A stretch of 64,000 bases of DNA from JANMJD01 sp963828405 (GTDB lineage Bacteria > Actinomycetota > Acidimicrobiia > Acidimicrobiales > Ilumatobacteraceae): contig CAWHEG010000031.1 in the NCBI GenBank assembly GCA_963828405.1, positions 3,162,001-3,226,000 on the forward strand. Reading direction: 5' to 3'. Under the pieces are notes generated by a model. It was not told the DNA's origin. It saw only the letters and a program-made list of their open reading frames with translations, and searched no databases. Positions 33,756-44,400 of this stretch are shown piece after piece; position 1 is the stretch's first letter, and each line of letters begins with the position of its first letter. The translations under genes were made by a program, and so were the position numbers.

Positions 33756-35951
33756 ATGTCAGCAGCTCGGGACGGCCGTCTCCGCCGACTCCCCGACACC
33801 GGCCGGGCCCGACGCCGGCACCTCGGCCTCGCCGCCCTCACGGTCGTTCTATCGGCGACGGCGTTCGGCCCGGCGATCGCCCCCGCCGCCCGCCAGTCGG
33901 CGAACGCCCTGCGCGTCGAGGCCCCGCTGACCAGCGAGTTCGGCTTCGGTGACAGCGTGGTGATCGACGCCGTCATCGAGGCCGACAGCCTGATCGACGG
34001 CAGCGTCACCGCCTCGGCCGAGGCGAGCACGACGACGGTGGTGCGCGAGCTGCAGGTCGCCGGCGGCGCCGTGGCGCGGGTCCTGCTCGTGGTGCCGGTC
34101 CCGAGCTTCAACGGGGGCGGCCCGACGAACGTCGACGTCGAGCTGCTCGACGGCGACGAGGTGATCGCCCGGGCCAGGCTGTCGTTCAGCCACCATCCCG
34201 ACGTCGACGTCACCGGTGTGCTCCCCCGGTTGCGCGCATCGCTCGCCCAAATGCCCAACCGCGTGCAGCTCGAGCCGGACGTCCGCGGATCGCAGTTCGC
34301 CACGTTGACCAGTGAGATCATCGGTCTCGGGCCGGGTGCGCTCAGCCAACTCGACTCGATCGCCGGCACGTCGGCCGATCTGGCCAACCTCGAACCGGAG
34401 GCCCGCAGGGCGCTCGTCGCCTGGGTCGACGACGGCGGCCGGCTGCTGATCGACGACGACACCGACCTGGCCGCGCTGCCCGCCGAGTGGCGGCCGGGAC
34501 CCGCCGGGTACGCCCTCGCCGGGCTCGGCGAGGTCCGCCTGACGAACGGCAGGGCGGCGGCCGGCAAGTGGAAGGAGATCCTCACGCCGGCCGAGCTCGA
34601 CGGCCTCGATGCGCCGTTCGGGTTCGGCACCGAGACGTTCGCCGACCCGCAGTCGTCGATGGCCCGGCGCGCCGGGGTGGTCCCGCCGTCGCTGAGCCCG
34701 ATCCTGCTGGCACTGGGAATCTACGTCGTCGTCGTCGGCCCGGTGATGTACCTCGTGCTGCGGGCGATGCGCCGCCTGACGTTGGCCTGGATCGTCATCC
34801 CCGCCCTGGCCGCAGCGGTGGCCACCGGAGTGGTGATCACCGGCGGCACGTGGCGGCGCGGCGGCGAGCCCGTGGCCAACATCGCCGTGCAGAGTCATCC
34901 CGAGGGCTCGACGTCGCGCGTCGAGACCCTGCTGTTCAACCGTCGCGGGGGCGAGAGCGAGATCGTCCTGCCGGCGCGGTGGACGTCGGCCGAGGCCACC
35001 GTCTTCTTCGGCGAGGACCCGAGTACCGCGGCCGAGCGCCGGTTCCGCGTCGGCGACCGATCGTCCTCCCTGAGCACCAGCCTCGAACCCGGGCAGGTGG
35101 CCGTGTTGCGCGCCGCCGGGGAGTCGGCGAGCGGGACGCTCGCCGTCAGTGCCCTGGCGACCGGCCGGCGGGCGGTGGCCGGGACGGTGACCAACACAGG
35201 TGACCGGCCGCTGCAGGCCGTCGCTGTGTTCGCCGCCGGCGACGTACGGCTGGTGGGCGATCTCGCTGCCGGCGAGACCAAGCAGTTCGTGCTCGACAAC
35301 ATCGACGCGGCGATGATCGGCCAGGTCTCCCTCGGCGACCAGGTCTGGCAGGATCCGGCGATCGGTTTCGGCTTCGCGCCGGTCGTGCTCCTCGAACCCG
35401 CCGGCACGGGCCGGGCGCCGGGTGACTTCCCCGTCGGCGCCGAGGGCGACGCCGCCTCGGTCCGACCCGAGGTCGACCTCGGGCTGTGGGGCTCGTTCTC
35501 GTCGCTCGTCGGTCAGGGCCTCTACGCCCCCGGAATCGTGCGGGCCGTCGGCTGGCGGTTCGAGCAGCCGAGCGAGGTGACCGCCGGCGGACAGGTGATG
35601 GCCACCGAGATGAGCAGCGCCGTCGGCGCGATCGGCGTCGGCGAGGCGCTGGAACGAGTCGCCGTGCGCAGCCTGCTGATCACATCACCGTTCGACGGTG
35701 TCGGCAACGGCCAGCAGGTCAACCTCCTCCGACTGCCTCCCGAGGCCGTCGGACGACCGCTGCAGGTCGTCATGCCCGCGGGCGCCGCCGGTGAGTTGTG
35801 GACGGGGACCGCCTGGACCAAGCTCGATCCCGACCGGCCCGAGCTTCCCGCCGGCGTGGTGGCGACGGGCACGGTACTGCTGCGCACGTCGGCCGTGTTC
35901 AACGGCGGGCCGTTCAACACGGGCAGCGTCACGGTGGAGGAGGTGCGATGA
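33756..35951 (+). CDS. Large membrane protein leading the MoxR/ABC-2 operon
   Basis: 731-residue protein, function unknown. A basic N-terminus is followed by a TM or signal segment (about 20-42), an extracytoplasmic part with a DUF4350/GATase-like piece (ALVAWVDDGGRLLIDDDTDL, about 221-240), two adjacent TM helices (about 312-337 and 342-365, separated by MRRLTLAW), and a beta-rich C-terminal half. GGGGGAAG ends 8 bases before ATG 33756, which supports this start over the adjoining TTG. It overlaps the ABC ATPase by 4 bases (ATGA). Position and topology resemble the substrate-facing partner found with ABC-2 modules (GldG-like); this is inference. Confidence 0.7.
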   Translation: MSAARDGRLRRLPDTGRARRRHLGLAALTVVLSATAFGPAIAPAARQSANALRVEAPLTSEFGFGDSVVIDAVIEADSLIDGSVTASAEASTTTVVRELQVAGGAVARVLLVVPVPSFNGGGPTNVDVELLDGDEVIARARLSFSHHPDVDVTGVLPRLRASLAQMPNRVQLEPDVRGSQFATLTSEIIGLGPGALSQLDSIAGTSADLANLEPEARRALVAWVDDGGRLLIDDDTDLAALPAEWRPGPAGYALAGLGEVRLTNGRAAAGKWKEILTPAELDGLDAPFGFGTETFADPQSSMARRAGVVPPSLSPILLALGIYVVVVGPVMYLVLRAMRRLTLAWIVIPALAAAVATGVVITGGTWRRGGEPVANIAVQSHPEGSTSRVETLLFNRRGGESEIVLPARWTSAEATVFFGEDPSTAAERRFRVGDRSSSLSTSLEPGQVAVLRAAGESASGTLAVSALATGRRAVAGTVTNTGDRPLQAVAVFAAGDVRLVGDLAAGETKQFVLDNIDAAMIGQVSLGDQVWQDPAIGFGFAPVVLLEPAGTGRAPGDFPVGAEGDAASVRPEVDLGLWGSFSSLVGQGLYAPGIVRAVGWRFEQPSEVTAGGQVMATEMSSAVGAIGVGEALERVAVRSLLITSPFDGVGNGQQVNLLRLPPEAVGRPLQVVMPAGAAGELWTGTAWTKLDPDRPELPAGVVATGTVLLRTSAVFNGGPFNTGSVTVEEVR

Positions 35952-36883
35952 GCGGGTCGGCGACGAGTAGTCCACCCAGCGCCGACACCGGCGATGGGGC
36001 TCCCGAGGGCCACGGGGCGGCGATCGTCGCCCGCGGGCTGACCAAACGGTACGGGGCTCTGCTCGCCGTTGACGACATGGACCTGGTGGTTCCCCACGGC
36101 TCGATCTTCGGCCTGATCGGACCCAACGGCGCGGGCAAGAGCACGACGTTGGCGATGGTCGCCAGCCTGCTGCGCCCGACGTCGGGGACGCTGTCGGTGA
36201 TGGGCTCCGACCCGGTCGGCGATGCCCGCCGCGTCCGCCGGGCGATGGGTTACATGCCCGACGTGCTCGGCGTGTACGACAACCTGCGCGTCGACGAGTA
36301 CCTCGAGTTCTTCGCCGCCTCGTACAGGATCCCGTCACGCGAGTGGCCCGCGCTGATCGACGGTCTGCTCGAGCTGGTCGAGCTGACCGTCAAGCGCCGG
36401 GCGATGGTCAACTCGCTCAGCCGGGGGATGAAGCAGCGGCTCAGCCTCGCCCGTGCGCTGATCCACGACCCGCAGCTGTTGATCCTCGACGAACCGGCCA
36501 GCGGCCTCGACCCGCGGGCCCGCGTCGAACTGCGCGAACTGCTGCGGGGGCTGAACACGATGGGCAAGACGATCCTGATCTCGTCCCACATCCTCGCCGA
36601 GCTCGAGGAGGTCTGCTCCGACGTGGCCATCATGGAGGCGGGGCGGCTGCTGGCCAGTGGGCCGCCGCGGACGATCCTCGACTCGCTCGGAGGGGCCCGC
36701 ACGCTGCGGGTGCGCTTCGCCGGTGGGGCGGCAGAGACCTTCACCGTCGGCGACGATGTCGAGCAGGCTGCCCTGCTGCGCCGCCTCGTCGTCGACGAGG
36801 GCCGCGACGTGGTCGAGTTCACCGAGGAGAGCGGCGGGCTCGAACAGCTGTTCATGTCGATCACCCAGGGAATCGTCCAATGA
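35948..36883 (+). CDS. ABC-2 type transporter ATP-binding protein
   Basis: 311-residue ATPase: Walker A GPNGAGKST (about 59-67), Q-loop within VRRAMGYMPDVLGVYDNL, signature NSLSRGMKQRLSLARALIHD, Walker B LLILDEPASGLDPRAR, H-loop ILISSHILAEL. The C-terminal 90 residues form the extra domain seen in NatA/GldA-type proteins. The SRGMKQR signature and the GLDPRARVELRELL segment place it with ABC-2 exporters. Overlap by 4 bases with both neighbours indicates one translational unit with the permease. Confidence 0.93.
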   Translation: MSGSATSSPPSADTGDGAPEGHGAAIVARGLTKRYGALLAVDDMDLVVPHGSIFGLIGPNGAGKSTTLAMVASLLRPTSGTLSVMGSDPVGDARRVRRAMGYMPDVLGVYDNLRVDEYLEFFAASYRIPSREWPALIDGLLELVELTVKRRAMVNSLSRGMKQRLSLARALIHDPQLLILDEPASGLDPRARVELRELLRGLNTMGKTILISSHILAELEEVCSDVAIMEAGRLLASGPPRTILDSLGGARTLRVRFAGGAAETFTVGDDVEQAALLRRLVVDEGRDVVEFTEESGGLEQLFMSITQGIVQ

Positions 36884-37842
36884 ACCCGGTGCTCGCCCGC
36901 GAGCTCAAGGAGCGGATGCGCGGCCTGCGCGCCTTCGTCGCCCTGGCCGTGTTCCTCGGCTTGCTGACGCTCACGGTCTGGATCGTCTACAAGGCCAACG
37001 ACCTGCAGAACAACAACGGCTTCTCCTTCGATCTGGAGCGCCAGACACGGCTCGGTCGCGAGCTGTACGAGTGGCTGGTCTCGATCATGCTCATCCTGCT
37101 CTTCTTCCTGGTTCCCGGGCTCACCGCCGGCACCATCTCGGGTGAGCGCGAACGCCAGACCCTGGCGACTCTGCAGCTCACCCTGTTGACGCCGCGGGCG
37201 ATCATCTGGGGCAAGATCCAGGCCGCGGTCGTCTACCTCGGCCTGATGATCGTCGCCGCCCTGCCGCTGTTCGCCGTGGCCTACCAACTGGGCGGTGTCA
37301 GCCTGACCGACGCCGTCAAGGGACTGTCGTCGGTGCTCGTGGTCGGTCTGCTGCTGGCGACGATGGTCGCCAGCGTGTCGGCGTTCGCCCGCCGAGTGCA
37401 GACGGCCACGCTGCTCGGCTACGGGTTCAGCGCACTGCTCGCCGTGTCGTCGTTCATCGGCTTCGGGATCGCGGCGATCGTCGACGGCACCCGCGGGGTC
37501 GACGACAACAACCCGCCGGCCATCCTGCTCACCCCGAACCCGCTCGTCTTCGTCGCCGACGTGACCGCCGGTGAGAACGTCCGCATCGGCAACACCCCGC
37601 TGCGCGGGATCCGCGAACTGGTCGTCAACGCCTACAACCGCAACGACGGCTGGCTGAGCAGGACGACGAGCGCGCCCGGGCCGGGTCCGGAGAACGGCCA
37701 GGTCTTCGGGTTCGGCAACGACGGCGGACGACGCGGTTTCCCTGCCTGGGTGCTGGCATTGGGGATGCTCGTCGGTCTGGCGGGCGTGTTGTTCCTCCTC
37801 GCCTGCCGACGGCTGCGAACCCCGGCGGAGACCGAACGATGA
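36880..37842 (+). CDS. ABC-2 type transporter permease
   Basis: 320-residue permease with six predicted TM helices at about 18-39, 65-86, 114-138, 148-170, 178-203 and 286-310. The motif GTISGERERQTLATLQLTLL after helix 2 is characteristic of ABC-2 permeases. A long extracytoplasmic loop (about 205-285) contains FVADVTAGENVRIGN. What it moves is unknown. Its start overlaps the ATPase stop and its stop overlaps the next start, so it belongs to the seven-gene operon. Confidence 0.88.
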   Translation: MNPVLARELKERMRGLRAFVALAVFLGLLTLTVWIVYKANDLQNNNGFSFDLERQTRLGRELYEWLVSIMLILLFFLVPGLTAGTISGERERQTLATLQLTLLTPRAIIWGKIQAAVVYLGLMIVAALPLFAVAYQLGGVSLTDAVKGLSSVLVVGLLLATMVASVSAFARRVQTATLLGYGFSALLAVSSFIGFGIAAIVDGTRGVDDNNPPAILLTPNPLVFVADVTAGENVRIGNTPLRGIRELVVNAYNRNDGWLSRTTSAPGPGPENGQVFGFGNDGGRRGFPAWVLALGMLVGLAGVLFLLACRRLRTPAETER

Positions 37843-39485
37843 GCCCGCGCGTCGAGCAGCTGATGGCCGGCGTCCGGCGTCGCCTGCGGGTCGCCTGGGC
37901 GGCCGAGACGGTGCAGCTCGGCGGGCCGTGGGTCGCCGCCGCGGCGTTGGCCCTCGTCGCCGCCGGGCGCTACCTCCCGTGGACCTGGCCGGAGCCGGCC
38001 GCGCTGGGCCTCGCCCTGATGACCCTCGTGGTGATCGCCGTGACGGCGGTGGTCCAGCGCGTCCCGGCTCCGGTCGTGGCGCGGGCCGCCGATCGGGGGT
38101 TGCACACCAAGGACGCCTTCGCCGCCGCACTCCAGTTCGCGCCGGCGGCCGATGACTTCAGCGTGAGGATCCGGGCACGCGCCGATCACATCGCCGCCGG
38201 AGCCCGGGCGGCCGAGGCCGTGCCCTACCGGCTGCGGGCCCGCCGCCTCGCCGTGGCGGTGGCGGTCGGTGCGGCTGCCGTCGGCCTCGCCGCGATCGCC
38301 AACCCGCAGGACGCGGCGCGGGCCCGTCAGGCCGCGGAACGCGACGACATCGCCCGGACGGCTGCCGAGATCGACGAGGAGGCGATCGGACTCGAGGCCC
38401 GCGGCGCCGATGCCGCCGTCGCGGCCGAACGCCTCCGGGCGCTGGCCGAGGAGCTCCGCCGCACCGATTCGCTCGATGCCGCCGACGAGGCGCTCCGCCG
38501 GGCGGCCGACGACCTGCAGCGCCAGGTGCGGCCCGATTCGTTGGCGACGAAGGCGGCGACGAAGGGGCTGGAACGCAGCCTGGCCAGCCAGCCGCTCGGC
38601 GACCGGGGCGATCTCCCGGCGGCGGGGCAGCTGGAGGCCGCCGCGGCCTCGCTCGATTCGCTCAGTCCTGAGCAGCGCACGGCGCTGGCCGATCGGCTCG
38701 ACGGGCTCGCCGAAACCCAGCAGGTCGGAGCACCGACAACCGCCCAGGCCCTCCACGACGCGGCCGCGGCGGCGCGGCGCGGCGACACCGCCGGAGCGAA
38801 GGCTGCGCTCGGCGAGGCGGCGGGCGCCCAACGCTCCGCATCGTCGGACGCCAACGCCCAGCAGGCGGCCGGCGACGCAGCGGCGGCGGCGCGGGACGCC
38901 TCGCGGCGCCAGGCCGAACGCTCGGGCCAGGGCACCGGACAGGGCCAGGGCACCGGACAGGGCCAAGGCACCGGACAGGGCCAAGGCACCGGACAGGGCC
39001 AAGGCACCGGACAGGGCCAAGGCACCGGACAGGGCCAGGGCCAGGGCACCGGACAGGGCCAGGGAACCGGACAAGGCCAAGGCACCGGACAGGGGCAAGG
39101 AGCCGGCGGCGGCAGCCCGAGCGGCAACGTGTCCGGGGGCGGCGGCACGGGTACACCCGCGCCGGGGCGCGGCGGCCAGGGCCAGGGCACCGGCACGCAG
39201 GGGCCGACGGCCGGTCAGACCCCCGACACCTCGACCATCTTCGATCCGGTGACCGCCAGCCCCGGTGAGGTGGGCACCGTCGGCGGGGCCGGGGGCGGCG
39301 GCGAGACCGAGACCGTCGGCCGTGGCGACGGTCCGACACAGGCCGGTACCCGGCGGGTACCGCTGTCGGCGGTGCTCCCCCGCTACCAGACCGAGGCGAC
39401 CACCGCCCTCGACACCGCCCAGGTACCCCCGTCCGCGCGAGCGATGGTGCTCGCCTACTTCGACGCCCTGCAGGGGCGCGAGTGA
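37839..39485 (+). CDS. Membrane protein with coiled coil and Gly/Gln repeat region
   Basis: 548-residue protein, not assigned to a characterised family; similar proteins accompany MoxR/DUF58 clusters (DUF4175-like topology). Three TM helices (about 30-47, 54-72, 134-151) precede an Ala/Arg/Glu-rich coiled coil (about 155-345). Residues about 363-423 are a GQGTGQ tandem repeat tract. A Gly/Pro/Thr-rich region follows. The end (RVPLSAVLPRYQTEATTALD, then AYFDALQG) is compact and looks conserved, as if it docks to a partner. It overlaps the permease stop by 4 bases and precedes moxR by 43 bases. Confidence 0.7.
   Translation: MSPRVEQLMAGVRRRLRVAWAAETVQLGGPWVAAAALALVAAGRYLPWTWPEPAALGLALMTLVVIAVTAVVQRVPAPVVARAADRGLHTKDAFAAALQFAPAADDFSVRIRARADHIAAGARAAEAVPYRLRARRLAVAVAVGAAAVGLAAIANPQDAARARQAAERDDIARTAAEIDEEAIGLEARGADAAVAAERLRALAEELRRTDSLDAADEALRRAADDLQRQVRPDSLATKAATKGLERSLASQPLGDRGDLPAAGQLEAAAASLDSLSPEQRTALADRLDGLAETQQVGAPTTAQALHDAAAAARRGDTAGAKAALGEAAGAQRSASSDANAQQAAGDAAAAARDASRRQAERSGQGTGQGQGTGQGQGTGQGQGTGQGQGTGQGQGTGQGQGQGTGQGQGTGQGQGTGQGQGAGGGSPSGNVSGGGGTGTPAPGRGGQGQGTGTQGPTAGQTPDTSTIFDPVTASPGEVGTVGGAGGGGETETVGRGDGPTQAGTRRVPLSAVLPRYQTEATTALDTAQVPPSARAMVLAYFDALQGRE
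38929..39105. repeat. In-frame minisatellite encoding GQGQGT units
   Basis: About ten copies of an 18-base unit (ggccagggcaccggacag with one- or two-base variants such as ggccaaggc) lie head to tail, with one 24-base variant unit. The tract stays in frame and encodes alternating Gly-Gln-Gly-Thr. Near-identity of copies at the DNA level points to recent expansion. Confidence 0.92.
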
Positions 39486-39528
39486 CATCGACCCACCGAC
39501 TCGACCACGACCCGAACAGGAGTCGAAG

Positions 39529-40551
39529 ATGACCGAACCCGCCGCAGGCGAGCCGATGTCGCCCGAGCGCTACGCGACGATCGCCGAGGCGATCGAGGCC
39601 GAGGTCGGCCGGGTGATCGTCGGGCAGCATCCACTCGTCCGCACGGTCGTCACCTGCCTGCTGGCCGAGGGGCACGCGCTCCTCGAGGGCGTCCCCGGGC
39701 TGGGCAAGACGATGCTCCTCAAGGCCTTGTCCGACTCCGTCGACCTCGCCTTCTCGCGGATCCAGTTCACCCCCGACCTGATGCCCGCCGACATCGTCGG
39801 CACCCAGGTGCTCGAAGAGGACGAGTCGGGCCGGCGGGCCTTCCGCTTCCGCGACGGGCCGGTGTTCGCCAGCTTCGTCCTGGCCGACGAGGTCAACCGG
39901 GCCACACCCAAGACGCAGTCCGCCCTGCTGGAGGCGATGCAGGAGCGCACGGTGACCGCCGGTGGGGCGACGCGTCGGCTGCCCCGCCCGTTCCTGGTGA
40001 TGGCGACCCAGAACCCGCTCGAGATGGAGGGCACCTATCCGCTGCCCGAGGCGCAGCTCGACCGATTCCTGCTCAAGGCGCTGGTGCCGTTCCCGTCGGC
40101 CGACGAGCTCGTCACGGTGCTGCAGCGCACCACCGGCACCCGCCACGAAACACTCCGTTCCGTCGTCGATGCGGCGACGCTGCAAAGGATGATCGAGCTC
40201 ACCCGCGCCGTACCCGTGCCCGATCACGTCCTGCGCCACGCCGTCGACCTGGTCATCGCCACCCATCCCGATTCGCCCGCCTCCCCGCCCCTGGTGCGCT
40301 CCTACGTCAGGTTCGGGGCTTCCCCGCGCGGTGCGCAGGCGCTCGTGCTCGCCGGCAAGGTCCGCGCCCTGCTCGACGGGCGCCCCAACGTCTCCGTCGA
40401 CGACATCCGGGCCGGAGCGCCCGCCGCCCTGCGCCACCGACTCGTGCTCGGCTACGAGGCGACGGCGGACCGGGTCGAGGCGGATCGGATCGTCGACGAC
40501 GTGCTCGCCGCCGTCGGTCCGCCGCCGGCCGGCATCCGTGGAGCCGTGTGA
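39529..40551 (+). CDS. MoxR family AAA+ ATPase
   Basis: 340-residue MoxR-type AAA+ chaperone. Walker A is in LLEGVPGLGKTMLLKAL (about 44-60), Walker B FVLADEVNRATPKTQSALLE, sensor 1 FLVMATQNPLEMEGTYPLPE, and the C-terminal lid contains SPRGAQALVLAGKVRALL. MoxR proteins typically remodel VWA-domain partners, and two such partners (DUF58 and the triple-VWA protein) follow directly. The ATG at 39529 has ACAGGAG 7 bases upstream. Its stop overlaps the DUF58 GTG start. Confidence 0.93.
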   Translation: MTEPAAGEPMSPERYATIAEAIEAEVGRVIVGQHPLVRTVVTCLLAEGHALLEGVPGLGKTMLLKALSDSVDLAFSRIQFTPDLMPADIVGTQVLEEDESGRRAFRFRDGPVFASFVLADEVNRATPKTQSALLEAMQERTVTAGGATRRLPRPFLVMATQNPLEMEGTYPLPEAQLDRFLLKALVPFPSADELVTVLQRTTGTRHETLRSVVDAATLQRMIELTRAVPVPDHVLRHAVDLVIATHPDSPASPPLVRSYVRFGASPRGAQALVLAGKVRALLDGRPNVSVDDIRAGAPAALRHRLVLGYEATADRVEADRIVDDVLAAVGPPPAGIRGAV

Positions 40552-41414
40552 GCGAGGATCTGCTCACGCCCGCCATGCTCGCCCGCCTCGAGCTGCTCCA
40601 GCTCGGCACGCGCCGGAGACTGGCCGGGAGGTTCGCCGGCGAGCACCGCTCGGTGCGACTCGGCTCCTCGCTCGACTTCGCCGACTACCGCGACTACCAC
40701 CCGGGCGACGACTTCCGCCGGATCGACTACCCGCTCTACGCCCGTACCGACCAGCTGTTCATCCGCCTCTTCGAGGCCGAGGACGACCTGTCATTGCGCC
40801 TGGTGGTGGACACGTCGGGCTCGATGGGCTACTACGGCAAGCTGCGCCAGGCGGCGCGCCTTGCCGCCGCCCTGGGCTTCGTGGCGCTGACCCGTCGTGA
40901 TGTGGTCACCGTGATGACCTTCCCCGGCGGGGCCGCGCCGCGCCGGTTCAACGGACGCGGCGCGGTGCGGCCGCTGTTACGCGTCCTGGGCGGTCTCACG
41001 CCCGGCGGTTCCACCGACGTGCGGGCGGCGGCGACCGACGCGCTGGCCCGGCCGGGCCTGCCCGGGATGACGGTCGTCGTCTCCGATCTGCTCAGCCCCA
41101 GCTGGCGGGCGGCGATCGACCGGCTCCCGGCGCGGGGCGGCGACTCCGCCGTGGTGCACGTGCTGGCTCGCCAGGAGCTCGAGCCGGAGCTGATCGGCGA
41201 CCTCGACGTCGAGGACGCCGAGTCCGGCGAGCGGGTGGCGGTGAGCCTGGCGGCCGACTCGTTGAAGAAGTACGCCTCGGCGACGCAGCACTGGCTCGAC
41301 GGGGTGACCGCCCACTGCCGCAGCCGGGGTGTCGGCTACACCCGCGTCCTCGCCGACGCCGACCTCGAGACGGTCCTGTTCACCGGGTGGCGTGAGGAAG
41401 GCCTGATCCGATGA
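40548..41414 (+). CDS. DUF58 protein with VWA-like fold
   Basis: 288-residue cytoplasmic DUF58 protein. The signature GSSLDFADYRDYHPGDDFRR followed by IDYPLYARTDQLFIRLFEAE is diagnostic. A VWA-like metal site follows in LRLVVDTSGSMGYYGKLRQA (D-x-S-x-S intact, about residues 86-90). The start is GTG 40548, overlapping the MoxR stop (GTGA). By family context it is the substrate or adaptor of MoxR. Unlike many DUF58 proteins, it shows no N-terminal TM helices. Confidence 0.9.
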   Translation: MSEDLLTPAMLARLELLQLGTRRRLAGRFAGEHRSVRLGSSLDFADYRDYHPGDDFRRIDYPLYARTDQLFIRLFEAEDDLSLRLVVDTSGSMGYYGKLRQAARLAAALGFVALTRRDVVTVMTFPGGAAPRRFNGRGAVRPLLRVLGGLTPGGSTDVRAAATDALARPGLPGMTVVVSDLLSPSWRAAIDRLPARGGDSAVVHVLARQELEPELIGDLDVEDAESGERVAVSLAADSLKKYASATQHWLDGVTAHCRSRGVGYTRVLADADLETVLFTGWREEGLIR

Positions 41415-41433
41415 TCCGCCCGGGCGGTGACCG

Positions 41434-44400
41434 GTGACCCTGGCCAACCCGTGGGGTCTGGCGCTCGCCGGTCTGGCGGTGCCGGTGATCCTGCTCCACA
41501 TCCTGCGGCCACGCCGCCAGACCGTGAAGGTGCCCTCGACGTACTTGTGGGCGTCGGTCGAACGCCCGGTGAGTGCCGCGCAGCCGTGGCAGAAACTCCG
41601 CTGGAGTTGGCTGCTGTTCGCCCAGCTCCTGGCCGTGGCGCTCCTCGCCGTGGCCGTCGCCCGTCCGGTGAGGCTGACCGCAGCGCGCCTCAGCGAGCAC
41701 ACCGTGTTCATCCTCGACGCCAGCGGGTCGATGGCGGCGACCGACGGCTCGCCCGACCGGCTCGGGGCCGCCAAGGCGGAGGCCGAGCGGCTGCGCACGC
41801 AGATCCCCGACGGCGGAGTGGCCAGCGTGGTCGTCGCCGGAGCGGCGCCCCGGGTGGTGCTCACCGCCAGCGACGACCCCCAGGCGTTCACCGACGCCCT
41901 GCGTACGGTCGAGCCGGCGGAGGGTCGGGCCGACTTCGCCGGGGCCTTCGCCCTCGCCGAGAGCCTCGAGACGTCGGCGGCCGGGATCGGCTTCGTGCTG
42001 ATCTCCGACGGCGGGCTCACCCAGGAGGAGCAGCGGGCCCAGCCTCCGGGCACGGTGTACCGCCCCGTCGGTCGGGGCGACGTCAACCGGGCGATCACCC
42101 GCCTCACGGTGGAGCCGCGGGGCAGCGGCCTCCACGTGCGGGCCACGATGCGCAACACGGGTGGCCCGACGGCCCGTCAACCGCTGCGCATCGACGTCGA
42201 CGGGGTCACCGCGGCGACGGCGACGGTCGAGCTCAAGCCCGGCTCGCCCGTGGAGTTCGAGGCCGACGTACCGGCCGGCGACCGGGTCGAGGCGTTCCTC
42301 GAAGGCGGCGACCTGCTGGCCGCCGACGACCACGCCGTCGCCGTCGCCGGGCGCCGCCCGCAGCTCAAGGTGCTCCTCGCCGGGGATCCGCTGTTCATCG
42401 GCGAACTGTTGGCGTCGATCCCCAATGTCACCGTCGACGCGAGTCCGGTGGACGCCCCGACGGGCGAGGGGTACGACGTCGTCGTCTACAACGGCGTCGC
42501 CCTTCCCGCCGCTCCGTCGGGCCCGGCGACCGCGTACCTCGCCGTGGCCCCACCCGGTGGCGCTCCGGGTGTCACGGTCACCGGCACGGTCGACCAGCCG
42601 GCGATCAGCCTGCTGCGCGCCGACGACGCCCTCGTCGCCGGGATCGATCTCTCCGACGTCGGGATCGCCGCCGCCCAACGCGTCGACGCGCCGGGCGCCG
42701 ACGTCCTCGTCGGAGCCGAGGGCGCCCCGCTGCTCGTCCACGGGGTAGCCGGCGACCACCCGTACGTCTATCTGGCCTTCGCTCTCGGCGACTCGAATCT
42801 GCCGGTGAAGGTGTCGTTCCCGCTGCTCGGCGACCGCATCCTCACGGAGCTGGCCGGAACGGCTCTACCGAGCACGTCGATCGAGGTCGGATCGCCCCTC
42901 ACCCTCCCGGCCGGTGAGGCGGTCACCGTCGTCGGACCCGACGGCCGGCGGCGCGCCTTGGCCGCCGGTGGGCCGACGCCCCGCGCCGACCGGGCCGGCT
43001 TCTGGGCGATCCAGCGGACCGGCGCCCCCGAGCACCTCGTCGCCGTCAACCCGCCGGCGAGCGAGTCGCTGCTCGCCCCGGCCGACGAGCTGGTCAAGCC
43101 ACCGCTTCCCCGCACCTCGCCGAACGCCTCGACGCGGGGGCAGCGGTCGCTCGTCCACTGGGTCATCCTCGCCCTCCTCGTCGTGCTCCTCGCCGAGTAC
43201 CTGCTGGCCAGGCGCGGCGTCGGGGTGGCACGCCGTCAGTGGCGCCTCGCCCTCGCCGCCCGTGCGCTCGTCGCCGTCGCGTTGCTCGCCGCCCTGTTCA
43301 CCCCGGTCGTCAGGCGCCCGGCCGATCGCACGGCGACGGTGTTCCTGCTCGACTCGTCGGCCTCGCTCGGGCCCGCCGGCCGCGACGAGGCGTTGGCCTG
43401 GATCCGCCAGGCGATGGCCTCCCGGGCGCCCGACGACCTCGCCGCGGTCGTCTCCTTCGGGGCACAGGCACGGCTCGACCGCCTGCTCGAGCCCACCTCG
43501 CAGGTCGAGGCACCCAAGGTGGTCATCGACGCCGGGGCGACCAACCTCCAGTCGGCGATACGACTCGGCGACGCCGTCCTGCCCGGCGATGCCCGCCGGC
43601 GACTCGTGCTGGTCTCCGACGGGCGCGAGACGGTCGGTGACGGCGCCGAGGAGGCGGCGAGACTGCGTGAGCGGGGAACCCCGCTCGACGTCCACACCGT
43701 CGACGTCGTCGCCGGTGACGACGCGGCGATCAGCGACATCGACGTCCCCCGCCTGACGAGAGTCGGCGAGTCGGTGACCATCGGGGCGAGCATCGAGGCG
43801 ACGAGGGCGGGGCCCGCCCAGGTCGTCCTGCGCCGCAACGGCGAGCAGGTCGCCGAGCAGGTCGTCGACCTCGCCGTCGGAGCGAACCCGGTGTCGTTCG
43901 ACGACGTGCCCGGGGGCGACGCCGGCGCCGTGATCCGCTACCAGGTCGGGGTCCGCCAGGGGGGAGACGCCCGACCCGAGAACGACCTCGCCTTCGCCGC
44001 CGTACCGGTCGACGGACCGGCCAGGGTGCTCGTCATCGAGGGTGCGGCGGGCGAGGCTGCGGAGCTCGACGCCGCCCTGACGGCCGGAGGGATCGCCACC
44101 AGGGTGATCCAGACCGCCGAGTTCCCCGACGTGCAGGAGCTCGTCACCTACTCCGGTGTCGTGCTCGTCGACGTCGACGCCCGCGAGCTGACCGGCGCCC
44201 AGCTCCAGGCACTGCAGACGGCCGTCCGCGACCTCGGGCGCGGCCTGGTCACGGTGGGCGGCAACCGCAGCTACGGGGTGGGCGGGTACCGGGGGTCGCC
44301 GCTCGAGGACCTGCTCCCGGTGGTCAGCGAGATCCTCGACCCGAAGCGACGCAAGACCGTCGCCGAGGTGCTGTCGATCGACGTCTCGGGTTCGATGGGC

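Noticed and set aside
38929..39105. CRISPR-like or collagen-like gene
   Set aside because: Units are 18-24 bases without spacers and encode Gly-Gln-Gly-Thr rather than Gly-x-Pro triplets.
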